Shown in pieces: positions 56,915 through 64,000 of a stretch of 64,000 bases of DNA (the first letter of the stretch is position 1; every line of letters begins with the position of its first letter). The stretch covers positions 47,912,760-47,976,759 of the forward strand of contig OZ024873.1 in assembly GCA_964017185.1 (NCBI GenBank), in the 5' to 3' direction. A program made the translations under genes and the position numbers. The notes beneath the pieces are model-generated. The model saw nothing but the letters and a program-made list of their open reading frames with translations, made no database searches and was not told the DNA's origin. The stretch is from Rugalucina vietnamica (lineage: Eukaryota > Mollusca > Bivalvia > Lucinida > Lucinidae).

Positions 56915-57445
56915 AAAACTGAGATCCTGTAAGAGCAGTGAACATATTAATGAGGAAGGGGATGGGCCATACCGTGGTTTCGGCTACTTAAGCCTCTTAA
57001 GTGACCTACATGGAGCCAAAGAGATTACTGAAATGTTGCAACTTTCAACAGGGTAGTCGATACAAATACTGGTATAATCCAAATTGGGCCAAATATATTA
57101 AACGTTGGTTGGAAAATTAATCTAACCGATAATAATTTACTTATTTCTAAGAATACCCTCGCTGATGTCAAAGGGCCAAAAGGAAATTGAAATTATAATC
57201 TGCACTGTCGATGATGTACGGGGAGGCTTTCTATGGCCACCACACGGTACAACACCAGCTGCAGTAATAGCTAATAAAAACACTGACATCCTTTAAATGC
57301 AGTGAACATATTAATGAAAAAGGGGATGGGCCATACCGTAGTTTCGGCTTCTTAAGCCTCTTCAGTGACACTATAGATTTGGCAACATGGAGCCAAAGAG
57401 AATTACTGTAATGTTGCAACTTTCAATAGGGTAGTCGATATAGTG
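56915..57445 (-). repeat. Family D repeat, about one and a half tandem units
   Basis: GGGGATGGGCCATACCGT occurs at 56960 and 57315; AAACGTTGGTTGGAAAAT and CTGCAGTAATAGC fall between them. It is the reverse of 8441-9010. Confidence 0.7.
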
Positions 57446-57454
57446 CCTTGCCTA

Positions 57455-58072
57455 GGTCATCCTAAGGCCATGATTTATAAAACTTTGTAGAGATTTTTCA
57501 TAAACGTAAATCTTCTGTTCATTTGTATACTCCCAGCAAGTTTTACCCCAATTAATTATATTTTACTCATTTTCTCCATTCAAATGCATTGGCGACCCAA
57601 GTTGACCTTGCCGTAATATTGGTCAAGGTCATCCCAGGGTCATGATTTATATTAATGTGGTAGAACTCTATTCCCTGGTGCTTCATGCCAAGTTTCAAAA
57701 TCATTGAAGAAGGAGATTGTTTAAAGTTTTTGTTCTATTTAGTCATTGCAACCATCTTGGTCATGTGACCTTGACCATTTATGCAAACTTTGATTCACCC
57801 TTGCTAAGGATGCTCCAAATAAAACTTGGCTTTGATTGGCCAAACGGTTTTAGAGAAGAAGATGTTTGAATATTATGGTCATAAAGAATAATGTATATAG
57901 CCCCGGGGCAGGGACAGACAACCCCCTGGGGACAAAATTTGTTCATTAACATAAATCTTCTGTCCCAGCAAGTTTCCCATCATTTAATTACATTTTACTA
58001 ATTTTACTAATTTTCCCCATTCACCGGCTTGAGTACCATCTTATAAGCTCCCATGAGCCTTCGACTCAGCTG
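57455..58072 (-). mobile_element. Family E element, partial
   Basis: TTCAAATGCATTGGCGACCC, AACCATCTTGGTCATGTGACC, GGCTTTGATTGGCCAAACGG and GCCCCGGGGCAGGGACAG; ends near CTCAGCTGAGCTAATA. Confidence 0.65.
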
Positions 58073-58084
58073 AGCTAATAACTT

Positions 58085-58199
58085 TTTATACCCCACCTTC
58101 GTAAAGTAAAACTGGGGTAAACATTGATGTACATTTGTCTTATTTTGACACAAAACAAAAAATGATAAAAACTCATGAGAAGCACCTCGGCACTCGTTC
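58085..58199 (-). repeat. Family A fragment, copy A14
   Basis: TTTATACCCCACCTTCGTAAA, AAACTGGGGTAAACATTG, GTCTTATTTTGACACAAAAC and GCACCTCGGCACTCG. It ends about 10 nt from the stop of the receptor exon at 58209. Confidence 0.5.
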
Positions 58200-58208
58200 G
58201 TTTTACAC

Positions 58209-58976
58209 TTAAAGAAATGAATGTAACGTCTGAAAGACGAGAAAGACCACGCCAGATTGTAATATATGTCGGGCTGCTGATCCACTGGTTTGGCGCATGA
58301 CAGTCATATAGTCATTTGTACAAACAAGAACGGTCGTATTATCATTCCTGTGTTTTTGGTTATTAAAGAAAGTGAGGAATGATTCTTTCTTTCTTCCGTA
58401 TCTAAGATCCTGTGATTCTGAAAATGCTATCTCAATGCTCGGACAGAAAGGTCCCGTAATGTCTAATTTTTTGCCGTTGAAGCCTTGACTACACTCAAAG
58501 TAGGATCTAAAGAATATCAATGTTCTGCCAGCGTATTTGTCGTTACCATAGTCCGATTTTTCTGCGATTGTAGTGGTAGCCGAAAGACGAACCTCTGGTG
58601 TAAGGGGAATTTCTATTTCAAATTTGGAAATTGCCTGAATCTGCTCGTGTATAACAACTAATTGACATGATGGCGTAAAACCTTTCTCAAACAAAACGTC
58701 AATTTTAATATTATCTCGAGAGTATGTCGAATTGTCTACGTATACCCTCACTGAGCAGTTGTTACATTGTTGTAATGCTAATATCTTTTCTAGTTCTTCA
58801 ACAAGTAATTGTCCCATTAGTTCCGTCATATTAGCGATCGCGGACCAGTTTGACTGAAGACGGACAATTAACATCAGCGAGAGGCCTCCACTATTGATAA
58901 TATGAGAGACGACCTGCTTGCACACACCATCAACAGCTAAACTGCCCTCTGGACACTCTAAGATTCTACACCGCCC
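58209..58976 (-). CDS. Receptor-type ectodomain exon of the WSC gene (exon d)
   Basis: Acceptor TATACATTTCAG just before 58976, phase 0. The translation starts GRCRILECPEGSLAVDGVC, then a long segment with WSAIANMTELMGQLLVEEL, QQCNNCSVRVYVDNSTY, FFRSYFECSQGFNGKKL, GPFCPSIEIAFS and VLVCTNDYM. The CPEG...VDGVC opening and the Cys-rich end resemble ectodomains of mollusc Methuselah/adhesion-type class B receptors, where the seven-helix domain follows. Here the frame instead ends TSGSAARHILQSGVVFLVFQ...-stop at 58209. I found no seven-helix exon downstream in the window. The tail (small residues then a hydrophobic end) could also serve as a GPI signal; that is speculation. Confidence 0.55.
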   Translation of the reverse strand, partial: GRCRILECPEGSLAVDGVCKQVVSHIINSGGLSLMLIVRLQSNWSAIANMTELMGQLLVEELEKILALQQCNNCSVRVYVDNSTYSRDNIKIDVLFEKGFTPSCQLVVIHEQIQAISKFEIEIPLTPEVRLSATTTIAEKSDYGNDKYAGRTLIFFRSYFECSQGFNGKKLDITGPFCPSIEIAFSESQDLRYGRKKESFLTFFNNQKHRNDNTTVLVCTNDYMTVMRQTSGSAARHILQSGVVFLVFQTLHSFL

Positions 58977-58987
58977 CTGAAATGTAT

Positions 58988-59199
58988 ATGAGCCTGTGCA
59001 TGAGAAAACCAACAATTTGAGTTGCCGACCAGGTCCAACACAAACCGGCCTGTACAGTCCCAGAAGCAGGCTAGAAGCTTGAAATTTCGGATTTAAGAAG
59101 AAGAGGGAGTGTACTATCCGTGTAGCAAAAACAAAGGCGCTGATCTGCGGCTTTGTTTTCGCCTATGGAAATTGATTATTTTCTCATGCGGTGGCTCAT
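58988..59199 (+). repeat. Family C MITE, copy C10, 11 nt upstream of a splice acceptor
   Basis: ATGAGCCTGTGCATGAGAAA to TTTTCTCATGCGGTGGCTCAT, interior AGAAGCTTGAAATTTCGGAT. Only 11 intronic bases lie between it and exon d of the WSC gene. Confidence 0.75.
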
Positions 59200-59574
59200 T
59201 TTTCGATAAGCATGAAATCTATATCAATCCATCAAGCCTAGTTTCCTCTTTGTGGAACATTAGTACATGTATATGACTAGGTGTTTAAGTTACTGGATTA
59301 AATTTTGAAAGATATCCAAACCAGCCATATTTAATGTTAAAGTGCCTGGATGAAAGTGGCAAGATAACTTGGGCGAGTTATATCAACTCACTGCCTTTTA
59401 GATTTAGATTTGGATACATATGGATTTCACAAGATGTACGAGGCAATAGTAGGTTGTTGATGCACTGTGTTAGAACGATTGATAGATTATTTTCAAGAAT
59501 GAATATCGAAAGTGGCTGAGTCTGATAAAACAGAACATTTCAATCATTTCAAAAGTTTACTTGAAAATATTTAA

Positions 59575-60519
59575 GGATGTTCGCTGCCAATGAAAAAGTA
59601 TTCAAACTTTTTTTCTAACCTCTCTTTATTGATTCCAAAAGATAAAATAAGACATATGAAAACAAAATAAATATAGGGTAGTGTGCATTTTTTCAAGCTA
59701 CAGGCCTCTGAATGAGACCTCTAAACAAAATGTTTGAAAATTAGAAAAAATAATTTAATTTTCAATTCTTTCACATATACCTTCCTGGACAAACAATACA
59801 TCACGAATGTTTTCAAACCTCATTTCGTTTAAGTAACCCTGACTATTTTGGACCTAAAACATACATAAATTTTCATCTTAAAGCGGATGACAAATTTTTT
59901 CGGCTCATTTGACAACCCTACCCCCCAACTTGAAAAGTCGGAAAAAGTCCATATTTATAAATGTGTCAAATCCATATTTGTAGATTCAAACTTTTTCTTG
60001 TATTTTCACACAGCATAGAACTTGTTCATACTTTTCGATTAAAAGAATAAAAAAATATAGGGTAGTGTGCATATAAGAGAACCAACAACTTGAAAATCGC
60101 CATTTTAAGCCTTTTTTCGGCTGTTTTATTTCTTACACCCCATTTCATAAAACCACCCAAAATTTTAAAACTAGCACACCAAAGAAAGAAACACTGATAA
60201 AGAAAACCTTGTATACACATACTTATGCTAAAATAAACATAAAATCAGTGCCAACTAATTTGAAGTTGTGTTATATTGAAGCTTTATTTACCCTACCCCC
60301 TAAATTTTGGTAGTACTTAAAATTTTCTAAAAAGTTGCAGAAAATGGGGTGAAAAAATGAAGTTCCTTAGATTGACAATTTTCATGACTCGTTCAATGCA
60401 TATCATCAACATGTATTCAAATATAAAATATTAGGAAAATATCTGCAACCGTTTACGAGATATTCAACAAAATAAAAACCGGAAGTTCCGAAAATGTCAA
60501 ATGTTGGCAGCGAACATCC
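59575..60519. mobile_element. TTAA-flanked non-autonomous DNA transposon
   Basis: 945 bp with ends GGATGTTCGCTGCCAA and TTGGCAGCGAACATCC, a perfect 16-bp inverted repeat, with TTAA on both sides (59571-59574, 60520-60523). No transposase. TTAA targets are used by piggyBac and Kolobok; the GG start favours Kolobok. It lies in the intron between exons c and d of the WSC gene. Confidence 0.85.
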
Positions 60520-60897
60520 TTAACTCTAAACTTGTGTTTCAAATTTAGACAAGCTTTGGCATAATTTAGATGATTGAAAACGAAGACAATTAGACCTTGA
60601 CATGATTTTTAGACTTTAAATGAAATATCTATGTTTTTGAAGATACCATTTCGAAATAATGCTATGTCCACAATATGAAGACATAAGATATATTTTCCTG
60701 AATATACATTAAATTACATGACCATAGACAAATTGTACAGCTTTATCAGTTCAAGAAATAGTCCAAGTTTAAAGTGAGGTTTTGTCATTAATCTGTTTAC
60801 AATGAGTGAAAATGACCGTATGACCAATCAAATTTTATACCGAGGAATAAAAACTGACCCCTAGCTGTAGTTTGGCAATGCTTTCTCCCTGACTTAC

Positions 60898-61187
60898 CAG
60901 GTATTTATCGAACATCTCCCCGGCAGAACATTGTTGCGACCCTGAATTGGAATCGTCGTTTGCTTCCTCCAGTATTTTTAAGTCGATCAAAGCACCAGAG
61001 CTTCCGAGTGGTGAGCGTAACGTATCCCCATGCAGGTCTGGACACAAAGCTGGAACTTCGGTCTCTGTTTCCGCGTTACAAAGCCAGCAAAACACATTTT
61101 TATAGATAGCAAAAGCGTCGAGTTTCACTTGATAGTTGAAGAAGAGCTGTGTAAAGCTGTGGCACGCCTCCTCATAGAGTAACGAAT
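60898..61187 (-). CDS. Receptor-type ectodomain exon of the WSC gene (exon c)
   Basis: 290 nt; acceptor CCTTATACAAG before 61187 (phase 1), donor GTAAGT after 60898 (phase 0). The translation runs DSLLYEEACHSFTQLFF, KLDAFAIYKNVFCWLCNAE, CPDLHGDTLRSP, CSAGEMFDKYL. The YKNVFCWLCN element is typical of the Cys-rich ectodomain of mollusc class B/Methuselah-like receptors (from memory). It joins exon b in phase 1 and exon d in phase 0. Confidence 0.65.
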
Positions 61188-62094
61188 CTTGTATAAGGAA
61201 AATAATTAAATTTTAAGTCTGAAGCATATTTAACAATCTGTACATTAAAGTAATTCTTTTTGTTTGATTATTTGCTTTACGTCCCAGACAACAGTTATGA
61301 TCATGTCTTGACATTGCTTCCGTTTGTGGGGATCCTACCCAACAAATGGGATGTAATGACATGCGAAATGTGCTTAAGAAATAACCAACAATTGAAAGTA
61401 AACGAGTAATAGGCATTGGGTGGCTTGACTAAACCACCTTTCCTGCACAACCTCACCTAGAATTTAGGGTGGGGCTTTGATTCTTGGTACCAGTTCCCAT
61501 GCAATATTGAGATCATTCCCTAAATATAAAGAACCTTAAAGGCCTAAGTCAGCCGCCGGATGGCAGTAAATTAATACCTTATTGTGACAGGCTATACAGG
61601 TAGAGATATGCTACTGTGCAGCTAATATTTATTGTCTTATTGATAATCACCAAGGTGCTACATGTACCTGTTGAAATAAAGTGCAATAAAATAAATCACA
61701 AGTATGGACTCAGGTATTGATGGTTATCTATTTTACAAGCGAGCATACATGTATATCAGTTATTCCACAAGTAGCAGCCACGGCCAATCAAATTGATATT
61801 TGGATTGTAAGGAGCTGCTGGAGATGTTAACCCTTTGGTGTCTAGACAAATACTGAGATAAGCTACCTACTTTTGCCGTTTATACCCCACCTAGGCCTTT
61901 AAGTATAGAAATCAAACAGTATGCGTGTATACTGCACATCGCAGTTTTAAACATATACGTAGACCGAGTCTTGAAAAAAAAAGTTTCTTCAACATCCGAA
62001 AGTGTAATGTTAGTTTCTGTCCTACAGTGAACTTGTTGGTGCTGTGGCTTGATTGTTCAGTAAACCAAATGAAAACATGGGTTTCTGATAATAC
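61188..62094. other. Intronic, no recognisable feature
   Basis: Only weak SINE-like wording near 61270-61330 (TTTGCTTTACGTCCCAG, TTTGTGGGGATCCTACCC). Confidence 0.35.
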
Positions 62095-62373
62095 CATTAC
62101 GAAAATTTGCCCATGCAATAAACAGAGAATTTTTTTAGCTTTAAAAATTGAAATTTTTCAGCTGAAAAATGTTGATATTTTTCTTATTTTTGCTCAAAAC
62201 ATAGATTGTTGGTACACGTTAGAACCGCCTCGGCGAGGCGGTTCTAACGAGTACCCACAATCTATGTTTTGGAGCAAAAATAAGAAAAATAGGTATACCC
62301 CTGCATACCCCAGTTTTGCCTTATAAAAGTGGGGAATGAGGGGGTATATTTTACACGGACATGTTATCCTGAT
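62095..62373 (+). repeat. Family A double-hairpin element, copy A12, best preserved
   Basis: Ends CATTACGAAAATTTGCCCATG and GACATGTTATCCTGATG. Stem I runs from about 62178 to 62292 and closes on GCCTCGGCGAGGC; stem II pairs GTATACCCCTGCATACCCC with its complement over the loop near TTATAAAAG. Used here as the reference copy. Confidence 0.85.
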
Positions 62374-62443
62374 GCTACTGGAAGGGCCGAAAATACTGTT
62401 CTGTCAACTTCACTGACAACAATGAAATAGGTAGAAATGATAC

Positions 62444-62611
62444 CTGTTTTGAAAATCTTGTATATATGATTTGACCATGCTCCTCCACAGAAGAGAGTGT
62501 CGTCTCCAGTGCAAGCCGAGCGACATCTGGTTTCAGGGAGAGCACCGTGTTTTCCATAACTATTTCCGCATAAACACGCAAAGCCTGACTGGACACCGGC
62601 ATACTGAAAAC
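62444..62611 (-). CDS. WSC domain, second half (exon b)
   Basis: 168 nt, phase 1 at both ends; acceptor TTTTCTACAG before 62611, donor GTATCA after 62444. FQYAGVQSGFACLCGNSYG, then ETRCRSACTGDDTLFCGG and WSNHIYKI are the canonical second half of a WSC domain, a Cys-rich carbohydrate-binding module found in fungal wall sensors, polycystin-1 and many mollusc surface proteins. Confidence 0.85.
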
Positions 62612-62799
62612 CTGTAGAAAACAATTACAGACGTTTCCATTTAACAGTATCGTGAAAATAAGATACAAAACCGGTTAAAATATAATATTAAACAAAGAAC
62701 GGCAATTAGCTTACAACTAGCATTTATGCTTAAATACATTTAAGGTATTTTAACAAAACTTATTTGATTTTATATTATTGCTAGGAAAATCAGGAATCT

Positions 62800-63610
62800 G
62801 ATGCAAAATTTCAGTAATTCTCCTTGGCTCCATGTTGCCAAATCTATAGGGTCACTGAAGAGGCTTAAGTAGCCGAAACCGCGGTATGGCCCATCCTTTT
62901 TTTTTATTAATATCTTCACTGCTCTATAAGGATCGCAGTTATACTACTTATTATATTTGCTATTACTGCAACTAGTATTGTACCGTGTGGCGGCCTTAAA
63001 CAAGCTCCCCGTACATCATCCATAGTGCAGCTCATATAATTCGTTTGGTCCTTTGAGATCAAAGAGGGTATTCGGTGGAATCAGAAAACTATTTTTGGTT
63101 AAGATTCATTTTCTAACCAACGTTTAATATATTTGGCCCAATCTGCATTATACTTGTCTTTGTATGGACTGCCCTGTTGAAATATGCAAAATTTCAGTAA
63201 TTTACTTTGACTCTATGTTGCCGAATCAGGGTCGCTGAAGAGTCTTAAGTAGCCGAAAGCTCGGTATTGCCCATCCCATTTTCTCAAAAGTATCTTCGCT
63301 GCTCTTAAAGGATCTCAGTTATATTTTATTTGCTATTAATGCAGCAGCTGGTGTTGTGCCGTTAGCGGCCCTAAAAAGTCTCCTCGTACATCATCCATAG
63401 TGCAAATCATATTTTCCGTTGGTCCTTTTAAATCAGGGAGGGTATTCGGAGAAATCAGAAGTATTATCGGTTTAGATTCATTTTCTAACCAAGGTTTAAA
63501 CATATTTGGCCCTAATTTTGTTTTTACTAGTCTTTGTATTGACTCCGCAAATGAAAAATGGCTCATCCCCTTTCTCACTTATATGTTCACTGCTCTTAAA
63601 GGATCTGTTT
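62800..63610 (+). repeat. Family D repeat, two to three tandem units
   Basis: TTTTCTAACCAACGTTTAAT at 63110 and TTTTCTAACCAAGGTTTAAA at 63480, GGGTCACTGAAGAGGCTTAA at 62850 and GGGTCGCTGAAGAGTCTTAA at 63228, CTCTTAAAGGATCT at 63302 and 63593. Period about 370 bp. It fills most of the intron inside the WSC domain. Confidence 0.75.
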
Positions 63611-63679
63611 TATTTTCATCATTTAATAGAATCAAGCTTCACGCCCATAATACTCGGCTAGAAAGAGATTCGCACATAC

Positions 63680-63808
63680 CTTTATCAATACATAGATTTA
63701 TACACTTTTGAGGTGTGTTGTCGTCATGGTATCTTTCTAACACTCCCACTAAGTCTCTGTCAGAGGTGTCCTTAAAACAACCGATATATTCTGTGTCGTA
63801 CTTTATTC
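63680..63808 (-). CDS. WSC domain, first half (exon a)
   Basis: 129 nt, phase 1 at both ends; acceptor GCCAATTTCAG before 63808, donor GTATGT after 63680. GIKYDTEYIGCFKDTSDRD, then NTPQKCINLCIDKG, the opening half of a WSC domain (YIGCF...D....C...C). Joined in phase to exon b it gives CIDKGFQYAGVQSG. The gene continues beyond the right edge of the window. Confidence 0.85.
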
Positions 63809-64000
63809 CTGAAATTGGCAGACAGACGAATAACATGTCACTTCTGAAGAAACATTATAATGTCAATCAGAAAGGCCTCGGTCACACTAACATTGACGAA
63901 TAGTTGCAGATGAAATTTCTTTAATTTTTGGGCGGGGCTTAATTAATCCGTGCATCACTATAACCTATAAAGGCGGATGCGATACACACAGCTACGGCTG
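63809..64000. other. Intron at window edge, no feature identified
   Basis: Upstream intron of the WSC gene; the preceding exon is outside the window. Confidence 0.4.

Noticed and set aside
61925-62326. 133-codon frame
   Set aside because: Runs through the hairpin of family A copy A12; similar chance frames arise at other copies.

Overview
The window looks like animal nuclear DNA, most likely from a bivalve mollusc. The sequence is AT-rich and crowded with repeats. Genes are split by GT-AG introns. The recognisable proteins are animal extracellular or membrane types: CAP/SCP, WSC, LamG, PAN/apple and multi-pass RING. Among the repeats are Penelope-like retroelement debris, tRNA-derived SINEs and tandem-repeat elements beginning AGCTCACCTGAGC, which I associate with mollusc genomes. 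The species call is inference; no marker gene is present. I see no bacterial operon, rRNA, CRISPR or obvious LTR or Polinton hallmark.

Host genes. (1) On the + strand at 15219-16586 is an apparently intact single-exon multi-pass membrane protein with a C-terminal C3HC4 RING, resembling the ER ubiquitin ligase RNF26. (2) On the + strand at 53212-54246 is a second protein of the same architecture, cut by an in-frame TAA exactly between the third Cys and the first His of its RING; the rest of the RING continues in frame to 54342. (3) On the + strand at 47242-49460 is a secreted CAP/SCP protein whose four coding exons can be joined in consistent phase to 187 residues. (4) On the - strand at 29378-22207 are three exons, all phase 1-1, encoding a LamG domain and then a PAN/apple domain. 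(5) On the - strand at 63808-58209 are four phase-consistent exons: a WSC domain, then an ectodomain resembling mollusc Methuselah/adhesion-type receptors, with no seven-helix region found. Genes 4 and 5 are partial.

Repeat layout. Several families recur. Family A is about 280 bp with two hairpins and a TATA-like box. Family C is about 240 bp with GAGCC...GGCTC ends and, in some copies, a nearly perfect 65-bp palindrome. Family B is the long 3' tail of a Penelope-like element whose RT part lies at 1-2034. Family D is a roughly 350-370 bp repeat that often occurs as tandem pairs. Family E is a Helitron-like element with roughly 455-bp tandem units. Family F is a group of multi-kb foldback elements (22835-25300 and 42811-47134). 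There are also individual DNA transposons with clear ends: a TA-flanked one at 18262-19278, a TTAA-flanked one at 59575-60519, and one with an 8-bp duplication at 40989-42271. The last sits in one arm of an inverted duplication (38482-42736) whose other arm keeps the empty site.

Elements and genes are interleaved. A family C copy follows the stop of both RING genes in the same orientation, another lies 11 nt from a WSC-gene splice acceptor, and a family A copy ends about 30 nt from a CAP splice acceptor. A cluster of RFX-type X-box palindromes (30493-31965) is the clearest candidate regulatory feature. The most unusual single observation is the stop codon inside the RING of the second RNF26-like gene.
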